A stretch of 10,035 nt of DNA from Zancudomyces culisetae (Eukaryota > Kickxellomycota > Harpellomycetes > Harpellales > Legeriomycetaceae). A program made the position numbers and the translations under genes. The stretch is taken from NCBI GenBank assembly GCA_001969505.1, contig LSSK01001250.1:1-10035 (forward strand), read 5' to 3'. Positions 1 through 8,846 of the stretch are shown one piece after another. How positions within the stretch are numbered: the first letter of the stretch is position 1; each line of letters begins with the position of its first letter. The notes beneath the pieces are model-generated. The model did no database searches, was not told the DNA's origin, and was given only the letters and a program-made list of their open reading frames with translations.

Positions 1-590
1 AGGATACATCCTAAACATACACCAAGTATCAAAAACAATGTGGAGGGTATTATGTTGATGCCACCATGACACTTTTCCAATGTGTCACCAGATTACTAAA
101 TATACTTACACGATTGTCATACAAATAGTGAAAAAACATTCTGGTTTTTATGCCTATTACAACATGCTATTGTCACAGTTTTTCATGAAAGCAGGCGTTT
201 TCTACTTTCCTCTAATCACTTTTTCATTATAAAATTATCACTAAAATAAACACACTTCTTTTCAACAATCGACTTTCTGTAAGACTTACATGATACACTC
301 AAGTGTCAAAAGTTTATGAAACAATTTTTGAATTATAATACTATTATATTTATGAGCTAACTACTAGTGCTTTGGTGCAAATATAGCCTAGAGATACCAA
401 TGAAAATTAAAGGCTTAGCAACAGGATAGGTATGTATTCTAAATATCACACATAGTCTATTTGTATCCAATAAGCCAGAAAAAAAAAATATTCGTTCCGA
501 CAAAAAAGGTCATAGCTTTGAGATTCTCTTGTTAGGATCTGCTTGTGGTCGCTGCAATGACTTGTTTTTGTTTAGTCTTCGTTGTTTTGC
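1..590. other. Intergenic, nothing recognised
   Basis: AT-rich sequence with frequent stops in all six frames. I see no conserved protein motif, no tRNA-like A and B boxes, and no repeat longer than chance. It would be the 3' flank of the small minus-strand gene that seems to end at 591, if that gene is real. Confidence 0.5.
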
Positions 591-830
591 CTAACGATAC
601 ATATAAATTTGACATTTATTTTGTTTCTCTAGCTGCTATCAAAAGTTAAAAAGTTCGGTTTTTTACAAGTAAAGATAAAGAAAAGAAAATCTTACCTTTA
701 ACATTGTCTTGAGCATTTGTGTTTTCTTGGGTTTTTTATATATGGTTCGAATTTGCTCAAGGTTCTTTAGCTTGGAAGCTATTCCTGAATTATTAGCTGG
801 AAGCAACGATCTTGTGATGAAGCCGAACAT
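591..830 (-). CDS. Possible small two-exon protein of unknown function
   Basis: The minus strand is open from 905 down to a good donor, AAG|GTAAGA, with the intron starting at 695. The first ATG is at 830, followed by MFGFITRSLL, and gives 45 codons to the donor. A 60-base intron with a TTTTTAAC branch-like site ends in TTTTGATAG at 636. The second exon starts QLEKQNK and stops at TAG 593-591. The product would be about 59 residues, basic, rich in Lys and Leu in its second half, with no membrane span. The open frame continues upstream of the ATG to a GATTAG acceptor-like site at 908-906, so 830 may not be the true start and an upstream exon is possible. I do not recognise the family. The evidence is an open frame plus a donor; the acceptor and function are inference. 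Confidence 0.3.
636..695 (-). other. Candidate intron of the small minus-strand gene
   Basis: It has GTAAGA at the 5' end and GATAG at the 3' end, a pyrimidine-rich body and a TTTTTAAC branch-like motif about 12 bases before the acceptor. A second AG (CAG) lies three bases further on, a NAGNAG arrangement that would add or drop one Gln. Both donor and acceptor are phase 0. Confidence 0.35.
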
Positions 831-1143
831 TTCTCCTGTCTTTGCTCTTCTCTTGCTACTCTCTTGCTCTAATGGGGTTATTTCAATACAAATCAAAGCA
901 ACAGCCTAATCGCCCGAATTATTTTTAGAGATTAAATTGCAGTTGGTGTATGAAAAAATTTTATTGCGTACAATTTTATCTGTCTCGATAATTGGTTTCA
1001 TTGGTTGTGCCACATGTCTTGATTGTGGTATGGCACCAGCATTTAATATTTCAGCTTTGGATCGCCTGGTTCTGTTTCTTTTTTAGGTTCGTTTTTTGAA
1101 TCGTATTAATATGATGGTCAATGAGACAATGTCACTATATTTC

Positions 1144-1272
1144 TTACTGCACATGCCTGTATTCTAAGTTTAGCAAAAATTCAAGGGCCCTATGGATACT
1201 CTTCATGCTTGTGCCAATGCTCGTCAAAGTTGGATTTATAAGATTCACTGCTCTTTTAGACAGATGTGTCAT
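1144..1272 (-). CDS. Short ORF overlapping the GUP1 stop, or an exon
   Basis: A 42-residue frame begins MTHLSKRAVN and ends EYRHVQ. Its ATG (1272-1270) overlaps the GUP1 stop codon TGA (1271-1269) in an ATGA arrangement. The composition is protein-like and mostly helical: few low-complexity residues and spaced Leu, Ile and Met. A donor-like GTAAGA starts at 1147, inside the last codons, so this could be an exon of a gene continuing towards 905. The phases of the best donor and acceptor do not match, however. It could equally be chance reading of the GUP1 3' UTR. No family recognised. Confidence 0.2.
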   Translation of the reverse strand: MTHLSKRAVNLINPTLTSIGTSMKSIHRALEFLLNLEYRHVQ

Positions 1273-3337
1273 TTCTTGAGTACACTCATCTCTTTGTTGT
1301 ACTTGGTTCTTTTCTCGTATTCTCTGAACTCTAGCATACCTAGAACAAGAAATGTAAAAAGTATATAGGAAATCGAAACGAACAAAAGCCCGCCGTTTGA
1401 AAATATCTTGGCAATCATCAACTTCATTCCATCCAAACCCACAGCGAATCCAACTAAATTGGCTATGATCATTGTGTAAATACTCGCGGCACCACCAAGC
1501 GCCACCATCCATTTGAAGTAGGGCTTGTTTTTGAGTGTTGTTTTGCTAATAATAAGTTTAGCTAGAGTTTCCGGCACAAAAAGCAGCGCTACCAACCAAC
1601 CCCATGTAAAGAGCCTCAGTGACAAGTCATGCCATAAAGCAACAAATGTAAAAATGATAAACACGCTGTAAAAATACGATTTCTTGCCTCCTAATGGAAT
1701 GTACATATACCTAACCAGCCATTTATTATATGAGCAATGCCAACCTCTCCAGAACTCGGTCATGGAGTAATTGTTTGACATACACCGGCTCATGTTTTCA
1801 GTAACCTCTACATCGTCAACCATGGCCCAAAAACGGGAAAACCTCCAGATAAGAAGCAGTTTGAGCCAGATAAACTTTAGATACAGGTAACCAACACTAC
1901 CTATTTCTGTAGGCGACATCATACTAAACGTTTTTTTTGAGCTCAGCGCTACCGGATATACCATATGTAGCATTACTTCCATTAAGACAAAGGATAATAA
2001 TAGCCTCAGTCCATATTTTGTCTTTTCAGACGTCGAAATGGTACTTGACTTTGACTTTAGCTGAAAAACAAAATCGTTGAAAGTGATAATGGGACCAGTA
2101 AAATACAACGGAACATATAGGAGATAGCCCAGATAGTTTACAAAGTTGTACTCGTAGTAGTATCTTGAGTATTCTATTCGCTCTTTTTGCGTTTTTGGTG
2201 ACTCTGCAAGCTCGATCATCTGAAAATTTGTATATAAAGTATTTCCTATTTATTTTCTTTTCTTATAAACCGCGGTTATCTACAACAAGTTGTTAAATAT
2301 GTAAGTACTTACCTTTTGGGGCCCAAAGAAGGCATTTTGAAGATCATGCCAGTGGAGGTCCATATTGAATGACATCATTCTTAACATTGTAAAATTGAAT
2401 GTTATGTACCATCTCCTATTTACACCCCTGTACTTGTCCATCCAAGCGAGGCAGCTGTGGATTGCTCCAAAACTGTATCCCGAGTATTTTTCATTTAAAA
2501 GTAAAATTGCAATGTTGTATGTCCACAGTACTGGCACAAAAATTTTTGTTCCTTTCAGCCTTTTTGCCAGTAGATAGTTTGTACCAACTTCGAGTATGAT
2601 TAAAATGAGAGAAAACCCGTTAGCTACAGCCAAAAAAACCAGCGAATACAACACTGGGAAATGTATTTCTTGGGGTCCCGTATACACTGTGCCCATCTTA
2701 ATGCTGTTTTCTCGTTTACGGATGTATGCGCGATATATTTTGTTCAATACAACGTATGTCAACATCATTAACGAAAGCAATTTTACCGAACTCCTGAATG
2801 TATACAACTGAGCATCGGTCAGGTCCTAAAGTATATTTTGAAGTTTAGCCCTAATAAAAAAAAACAATCCATACACATACGTTTATCGCGCGTCATTATC
2901 AACACCTAGCCTTTCACAACATCGCTCACTTGTTGGTGTTTACTTTTTATGCAAATTCTACTCTAGACGTCATCCAACTCACACAAACCTTCTCAACGGT
3001 ACAATAAAATAACACTGTGTGAGCAATAATAATAATAAAATATAAAATAGTTTACCATTTTTCGTCCGAATAGGTAACCTGGTGATAGTCTGTGCTGTGT
3101 CATTTTATACGCGCTTGATCCTACAGATGATGCCCTCAGCCCATGATAGATTACTATGGCGGAGAAAAAGATGAAATACAAAACGGATAATGTCAACCTT
3201 TTGTAGCTTGTTCTTAGCGTTGTGGGAACTTCAATCCTCTTGTGTTTGTTTTTGCTAAGTGTAATACCTGGTGGTGATTTATACTTTTTGGTATATGTGA
3301 TAGTATTGTGTTTATCTGAACCATGGAGCAGTGTCAT
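1269..3337 (-). CDS. GUP1: Gup1, MBOAT-family ER membrane O-acyltransferase (three exons)
   Basis: The exons are 3337-3056, 2825-2313 and 2219-1269, all joined in phase 0, giving 581 residues against 560 in Saccharomyces cerevisiae. Order in the protein: a basic, hydrophilic N-terminus (1-46), a first membrane span (47-65), the GLRASS motif (66-71), LFGRKM (89-94) across intron 1, then multiple spans. GPIITFND is at 307-314, FWRGWHCSYNKW at 421-432, the YIPLGG signature follows, and LWHDLSLRL carries the MBOAT catalytic-type His at 462 (His447 in yeast Gup1). The protein ends shortly after FREYEKR, as in yeast. In yeast, Gup1 adds a long acyl chain to the lyso form of the GPI anchor in the ER. 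Start choice: ATG 3337 (A at -3) gives the normal N-terminal length. An in-frame ATG at 3472 would add 45 low-complexity His/Thr-rich residues and cannot be excluded. Gup1 and its paralogue Gup2 are alike; GUP1 is the conserved member. Confidence 0.93.
2220..2312 (-). other. GUP1 intron 2
   Basis: A 93-base intron with donor AAG|GTAAGT and acceptor ATTTTCAG. It joins Lys265 to Met266 in phase 0, at a variable point just before the segment aligning with yeast Gup1 NYIAYVTYTPLF. The ORF is interrupted by in-frame stops inside it. There is no clear TACTAAC branch site near the acceptor. Confidence 0.85.
2826..3055 (-). other. GUP1 intron 1
   Basis: A 230-base intron with donor ATG|GTAAAC and acceptor TACTTTAG, and a GGGCTAAAC branch-like site about 18 bases before the acceptor. 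Splicing rebuilds LFGRKM-DLTDAQ, which aligns with LFGRKVDNSDSQ in yeast Gup1. This supports both borders to the base. The donor GTAAAC is weaker than the GTAAGT of intron 2. Confidence 0.85.
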
Positions 3338-3472
3338 TTTACAACATAAACCCGGAGACGAACTTTTTTTGTGATGATAATATCTATGCGTTTGTGTATG
3401 TATATGTATATGACAGAAAATTGGCAAGTAAATTTGGCTTGTTGTGTTTTTACATGGAACGAGTTTGATCAT

Positions 3473-4221
3473 TATAAGGGCAAGGATGAGCTAGTTGTTC
3501 AGGTTATAATATCTGGAATTTACTAAAAAAATACACCCAACACTGGTGGTTTGAGTACAGTGAAACCAAAGGATGGTTATTGCATTTTCAATCTGCTCTA
3601 GTGTGCTTTTTCATCATTCCATCTGGGAACACCCTTTTTTATTACATCTTAAAGCAAATGGAATGTGATCCTGCAAAAAACACTAAATGAAACCACATAA
3701 TTGTATACAAGAAAAAGGTTATACAAATACTGGAATTTACTATTTCATGGTAGACCAACGCATTTGATATAAACCCTTTTCAAAAAGACACACTAGTTCG
3801 TTTTTGCCATTTCACTGCGCTCTGTGAATGCATTTGTTTCTGCACAGAGATTATTTTCCTAAGGATTTTCCAAAAAATGAGTTCAATTCATGTATGAGGA
3901 AAATAGATTCTCAAACATTAATAATAAAAATAACACAAAGTAGATTTGTTAGAGAATGTTTTATTATGAGCGTGAACGTATATGAAAACATAATTAGAAA
4001 CACCAAGAGTAAGAGTAGAGTAAGAGGGTGTGTGTACTCAACTGCGATAATAATCCAAAGTCCAATTTCAATATGATCTTATGTGGGTTGATATACTCTA
4101 AAGCTTGACTAACAGTGCTAGAGATCTAGGCCCAACCACATCTACCAACATGTTTCATAAAAAAAGTTGAGGTGTTGGAGTGCATATATAACTACTGACA
4201 TTAAAAAACACCTCGTTGTTT
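3473..4221. other. Intergenic upstream of GUP1
   Basis: This is the 5' flank of GUP1 (minus). The leader region just inside it (about 3395-3412) has an alternating TATATG/CATATA stretch, but I see no convincing TATAAA. The longest open frame here, plus strand 3828-4076, has no coding character. Short purine-rich direct repeats (GTAAGAGTAGA-type) occur near 4009-4026. No gene is called. Confidence 0.4.
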
Positions 4222-4250
4222 GGGAGGGAGTGGGGGAGGGGATGGATGGG
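4222..4250 (+). repeat. G-rich tract, potential G-quadruplex
   Basis: Runs of G3, G3, G5 and G4 separated by one to three bases lie within 20 bases (4222-4241), and two further short G runs follow. This meets the usual four-run G-quadruplex pattern with very short loops. It stands alone in strongly AT-rich DNA. Confidence 0.7.
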
Positions 4251-4456
4251 TGTTATAATATCCCGTTCCTAACATGTGGTTAATCTTAGATACCTTCTAA
4301 TGTAGTATTTGTTTGCATGCCAACGAAAAAAATAAGAATAAATAGCACTATTTGATCCCTAGTTCAAACGATGTGTTAATAAAATACTAACACGCGAGAA
4401 ACTGAGAAATCATTGAAAATACAGAGTACTTTAAGCATTCTGTTTCGTTTTTAGCA

Positions 4457-4690
4457 TCAGTTCACTAATTTTCTTATCGAGATATACAAACACAGTGCGA
4501 CTATAACTCCTTCATAAACGAGGCAGCTCAAAAGAAGAGTCAGAAAATGTATGGTTGCATAGTGGATCTTCGAAACCGGGCCATTTTGTATGCAGATTTG
4601 GGATAAGTGATAACATACACAGCATATCCTGGGATCCATGTTTCTGCATGCTTTCCAATACATAGCTGGAATATATAAACGCACTACCAT
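4457..4690 (-). CDS. Hypothetical Cys-rich single-span membrane protein
   Basis: A 77-residue frame from ATG 4690 (MVVRLYIPAM) to TGA 4459-4457. The frame is open further upstream to 4816, but with no ATG. Residues 15-33 hold five Cys (15, 23, 24, 26, 33), and residues 48-72 form one hydrophobic span followed by a short basic tail (ISIRKLVN). The open frame of about 118 codons is longer than expected by chance here, though not decisively. Two tandem acceptor-like TTTTCCAG sites near 4750 suggest it might be a 3' exon, but I found no matching upstream exon: a nearby minus-strand ATG at 4891 opens only 24 codons. Family unknown. It may be spurious. Confidence 0.25.
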   Translation of the reverse strand: MVVRLYIPAMYWKACRNMDPRICCVCYHLSQICIQNGPVSKIHYATIHFLTLLLSCLVYEGVIVALCLYISIRKLVN

Positions 4691-4842
4691 CTTTGTGGTG
4701 TCACTTTTTGGTTTTGTCAGCAATACAGTGTGGTTTCTGTAAACAAAATCGCTGGAAAATACTGGAAAATTGAACCTAATCACTTTACAAATATTATTGG
4801 TGGAAAACAATATTTTTCAATGAAAATTTGAGTTCAAAGTAT

Positions 4843-4850
4843 TTAGGGTA
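4843..4850 (-). promoter_or_regulatory. Possible Tbf1-type site (TACCCTAA)
   Basis: The minus strand reads TACCCTAA, one base from the ARCCCTAA motif bound by Tbf1, which controls ribosomal-protein genes in many non-Saccharomyces yeasts. It lies about 360 bases upstream of the RPS31 start. A single imperfect site, so weak evidence. Confidence 0.2.
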
Positions 4851-4975
4851 AGTTTTTTCTCCTCGGCTTTAAGCAAATCAGAAGTTTCCATTGGATTGGA
4901 TATTAAGTACGCTAATAATTGCATTTAAGTGCAAAATAAAAGCCAACAATTATTTTAGTTTCAATCCACTGCAAA

Positions 4976-5667
<692 letters not shown>

Positions 5668-5713
5668 ATAGTATTTTTGATTTTTTTAGAAGGTTTTATG
5701 TGGGTTTATCTTT

Positions 5714-5719
5714 AATAAA
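5714..5719 (+). terminator. Poly(A) signal of RPS31
   Basis: AATAAA 47 bases after the stop codon, followed by T-rich sequence. It fits a short 3' UTR. Confidence 0.5.
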
Positions 5720-6256
5720 CTAGCGTAGGCTTGTACATTATCACTACTGGTTTTTATATATTATATTAAACTTTTTTCCATGGAAAGCATTCTGGTTTTT
5801 TCTTGCTAATTAGTTTTTTTGTCAATCTTGTGTGTTTTGGTTTCTCGCATCGACTCAATGCGCGGGTGTGTGTATGTTGCTTTTTTCTTTTTTTGGGCGT
5901 TTAAATTGTAAATAGTGCTCATTTTGTAATATTTCTATTACAGGTTATATATATGACATTGAAAGCCGCCATGCTCAACGACATATTTAATATAAATATC
6001 CTGTTCCAGAATACATTTTTTACAAATGTATTTCTCCAAGGCTCCCTGTTTTGAGAAATAAAGATAATTCGCTATAAGTTTTTCTTTTGTTCCACCTAAA
6101 GCCTACGTGCTGAGTGTACTGAGTAGAACTATGACAGAGCCATCACGCTAAAATTTACTCAATATAGCACGATGTATACGCTTCGATACCGCCAAAATGA
6201 AGAAAGGAACATAAATAAATAGCTTACTTTGTTACTAATTACAAAAGCTGGCTTAT
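5720..6256. other. Intergenic between RPS31 and the 412-codon gene
   Basis: T-rich 3' flank of RPS31 merging into the promoter region of the downstream gene. No open frame of note and no RNA gene recognised. Confidence 0.45.
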
Positions 6257-6264
6257 TATAAAAA
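6257..6264 (+). promoter_or_regulatory. TATA box of the 412-codon gene
   Basis: TATAAAAA, about 100 bases upstream of the ATG at 6363. A consensus TATA element in a plausible position, but in AT-rich DNA where such strings occur by chance. Confidence 0.4.
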
Positions 6265-6362
6265 TAAACTGATTATTATAATTATATACATTCATAAAGA
6301 TTGGATGTGTATTTAGCTCCAGGCGTCTTATTTCCCAAGAAACTCCACAGAAAAGAAGAAAA

Positions 6363-7601
6363 ATGAAAATATGTTCAAGGATAGCTCTGGGGATGGCGGC
6401 TTCGTGCTGTTTCAAAAAAGCATTTGGACTGGATTTGGATGTATTCAATGTGTGTTATAGTGCGTGTGGTGACGACGAACTCTGGCCGAGCTACAAGTTT
6501 CATGAGTGTATTCTTCAGTCTGATACATCAAACCACACACTATCTCAGAATCTAGTGATTAAAGATTGCCAGTACCTCCGGAACACTTATTATTTACCAA
6601 AAATGATTGCCAAGACATTCACTGAAATAGGGGATATGCTTAGCTCAAAAGTTAACCAGATAAATGACGTACTTGTATACCTGAGCAACTTCCCAGATTC
6701 TACGAGCGAGGCTTCACCTGAGCTCAACGTCGATAATATCTACCTTGAAAAGCTTAGTAGAAAAGTTAAGGTGCTCTCATACTACGCCCATTATCATCAT
6801 GATAACTTTCAATTAGTTTCAAACTACCACGCTGAAATGATTAGGCGAATACAAGCAATAAACAGCACAAGTACGTTAGTTTTACCCCGGTATCTGGCGT
6901 TATTAGATAACGCATCATTTTATAACTATAAGAAGCATCTAAATTTTCAGAACATAGATAACGAAATAATCGTGGATGCTGCATACTTGGTTCTAACCAA
7001 CTTATCTAGTTTAGCAGACCTGTTATATAAACTCTCGAATACTCTGTATGCAGAAAAAGATGCTATTCTTGGTCCCTATATGGATATACAACAGGATGTC
7101 GAAAAGACTGGCTCATCAGTTGAAATCTATCTATGTATAAAGCGCACCTTATTAAACAGCAATAAGTTAAAACCGGATAATTTGTTGACAGAAAAATTCA
7201 GCCCTCTAGCATTATATATGGGCGCAATGAAATCAAGTCAACTCGCCCACTATAACGATATGGTACTGGCGGAGAATGGTAATGACAAGTATCAATTTTC
7301 TGTAGCTAAAGAGGAGTATGAATTTCTCACTAACTATATTGAGAAAAAGTTAAAGAAGGTGGTCGGAATAACTAGAAATAGTTATCTTGATGTCATAAAA
7401 ATCGAGCAAGATACTAATGGTTACACTACACTGATATTGAGAAACCTAAATGCTTACATTTCATGCTTTGACTGGGTTACAAATTACACCACCGTTAAAG
7501 ATGCTTCGTTTTCTGACGAATTGTTAGAACAAATCTATCAAGAGTTTGTCATTCTCACTGAGTATGGAATAGCTGCAGAATCGGATATTATCTTTACCTA
7601 G
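6363..7601 (+). CDS. Unrecognised protein, possibly secreted glycoprotein (412 residues)
   Basis: An intronless frame of 412 codons from ATG 6363 (context AAAATGA) to TAG 7599-7601. This is far longer than chance frames here, so it is almost certainly a gene. The N-terminus (MKICSRIALGMAASCCF) has two basic residues and a short hydrophobic core, like a weak signal peptide. There are five N-glycosylation sequons (N57, N167, N183, N213, N374). Cysteines cluster near the start (4, 15, 16, 31, 35, 49, 69), with only two later (258, 368). No second hydrophobic segment long enough to span a membrane is seen, and the rest looks mostly helical. A secreted or vacuolar/ER-lumen location is an inference. 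The frame is open upstream to 6282 without another ATG, and a TATTTAG acceptor-like site lies at about 6316, so an upstream exon is not excluded. I do not recognise any family, and function is unknown. Confidence 0.75.
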   Translation: MKICSRIALGMAASCCFKKAFGLDLDVFNVCYSACGDDELWPSYKFHECILQSDTSNHTLSQNLVIKDCQYLRNTYYLPKMIAKTFTEIGDMLSSKVNQINDVLVYLSNFPDSTSEASPELNVDNIYLEKLSRKVKVLSYYAHYHHDNFQLVSNYHAEMIRRIQAINSTSTLVLPRYLALLDNASFYNYKKHLNFQNIDNEIIVDAAYLVLTNLSSLADLLYKLSNTLYAEKDAILGPYMDIQQDVEKTGSSVEIYLCIKRTLLNSNKLKPDNLLTEKFSPLALYMGAMKSSQLAHYNDMVLAENGNDKYQFSVAKEEYEFLTNYIEKKLKKVVGITRNSYLDVIKIEQDTNGYTTLILRNLNAYISCFDWVTNYTTVKDASFSDELLEQIYQEFVILTEYGIAAESDIIFT

Positions 7602-7653
7602 GCTCTGCGAATTTGCACAAGATAATTTAGCAATTCCTCAAAATTTTACCAGA

Positions 7654-7659
7654 AATAAA
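7654..7659 (+). terminator. Poly(A) signal of the 412-codon gene
   Basis: AATAAA 53 bases after the stop, nearly the same spacing as the AATAAA after RPS31. This supports the gene end. Confidence 0.45.
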
Positions 7660-8000
7660 GCCGTAAAATGTTAACTTTGCACAGTACAGCACTAGATTCA
7701 ACTTAGTAGTACTTCTTAAACTACATACTCAAGCTTTAGAACCTATTGCAAAGGAAATAATCATCATATTTTATTCCCAAACTTTTTGTCCAAATTTCAT
7801 GAAAACCCACAAAAACCCACACATTAACCGTTAGTCGATGTGCCGTAGTATGAACTCGAAAGCTGATCATCGTGGTTATTCGTTTTTTATTTTCATTTTT
7901 TAAAAAAAGCGCGTAAAAAATTAAAATTCACAAAAGAAACTATATGGGGATATATACTCGGTCTTACAGAGTAGATTAAACCACTACTACTTTTCAACAG
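7660..8000. other. Intergenic with a possible Rap1-like site
   Basis: Non-coding AT-rich sequence. AAACCCACACATT at 7813-7825 is one base from the Rap1 consensus ACACCCRYACAYM, and a related ACCCACAAA unit lies just upstream. No gene lies close enough downstream to explain it, so its role is unclear. Confidence 0.25.
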
Positions 8001-8303
8001 ATAGTTCGGAATCTGGCGGCTTGGCTTGAGAAGGGGAAGGATAACACTATTAACAAATACCCATCACGTGTTATCGTTTACCAATCCCAAATGTTGTGGT
8101 CCATAAACGATAGAGTGAAAAACAGTTATAGTATAGTGTCCCTATGTTTTTCTAGTCCACCACAAATGGGCCTTTCATCCTTTATTCTAATTATACTAGA
8201 ACCCAGCAAATTCTCAATGCTTAGCGATTATTATTTTAATGAGAAAAATAGAACAGTGTTGGTTCTATCAAATAAAATCTATTCTGAAATACAATTGGTC
8301 TAA
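8001..8303 (+). pseudogene. ORF fragment with faint dynein heavy-chain resemblance
   Basis: A frame open from 7980 to TAA 8301-8303. An acceptor-like TTTTCAACAG ends at 8000, and the frame then reads IVRNLAAWLEKG and later NKYPSRVIVYQSQMLWS. The pattern W-L ... K-Y-P-x(3)-V-x-V-x(3)-Q-x(2)-W-S resembles a conserved block in the linker/tail of cytoplasmic dynein heavy chains. The following 55 or so residues show no dynein similarity that I can see, and no P-loop or other dynein block is found nearby. A full gene would be about 12 kb. It could be a decayed fragment, a stray exon, or coincidence. The first in-frame ATG is at 8091. Confidence 0.15.
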
Positions 8304-8846
8304 ATAGTAACACGCCTGTTATGGCTAAAGTTTATTTCAGTCTCGAAACTCCGCTGCTAGTTGTATGCCAAAGCGGCCAAAGTTCTGGTATGTGCTGCAT
8401 CCAACCATGTTCAAAATAAAAGAGAAAAGTAGGTATTAGTACTTAAGCATGACAACCCCCGAAATCGAGGTGTTTCACTCTAGAGCAGGCTATTCGCAAA
8501 AAAGACTGGAAAGAATTGGGAGACTTTGTTCCATGTTTATCTTTTTATGAATAAATATTTTTAATCCTTCGCTGCTTTTTTTTGTTCTTAGTTTACTTGC
8601 ATGTCCAGCTTCTCGGTTGTAAATTTAGCCCATTGGTCTTTTATCCATTTATTCCGTTAGTCTTTTATTCATTCGGCCCTTCTTGATATTTTAGTCCATG
8701 GTCTACGGTTTTTGGTATTCAAAAATGGATTATCCCCAGTAATTTCAGAAACTAATGCTTTCTAGGCAATGTTAAAGAGCTACACACAGAAATCCACCTA
8801 GAAGCAGTATATGTTTCGGTTGGTCTGCCTACTTTATTTGTTTATA
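8304..8846. other. Intergenic, nothing recognised
   Basis: Stops are frequent in all frames. There is no repeat or RNA gene that I can support. Confidence 0.4.

Noticed and set aside
137-149. 13-base repeat CATTCTGGTTTTT, also at 5788-5800
   Set aside because: About one such 13-base match is expected by chance in a 10-kb AT-rich window, and the flanks are unrelated.
742-757. GGTTCGAATTT, like a tRNA B box
   Set aside because: It lacks the final CC of the B box and no A box or cloverleaf fits around it.
709-909. Plus-strand 66-codon frame with a hydrophobic middle
   Set aside because: It starts only with TTG and is the exact complement of the minus-strand exon candidate, which has a better codon pattern and a consensus donor.
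1273-1512. Minus-strand frame overlapping the GUP1 last exon
   Set aside because: This part is a shifted reading of conserved GUP1 codons. Only the portion past the GUP1 stop was kept as a low-confidence observation.
2365-2811. Three plus-strand frames opposite GUP1 exon 2
   Set aside because: They are complements of a well-supported conserved exon and have no motif of their own.
3828-4076. Plus-strand 82-codon frame
   Set aside because: Its length is expected by chance in DNA of this composition. It has no motif, no domain and no good promoter or splice signal.
4818-4891. 24-codon minus-strand ORF (METSDLLKAEEKK...) as first exon of the Cys-rich ORF
   Set aside because: It contains no GT dinucleotide before its TGA, so it cannot supply a normal splice donor to join the downstream frame.
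8075-8080. CACGTG E-box (Cbf1/Tye7-type)
   Set aside because: A single six-base match inside a weak open frame with no downstream gene; expected by chance a few times in 10 kb.
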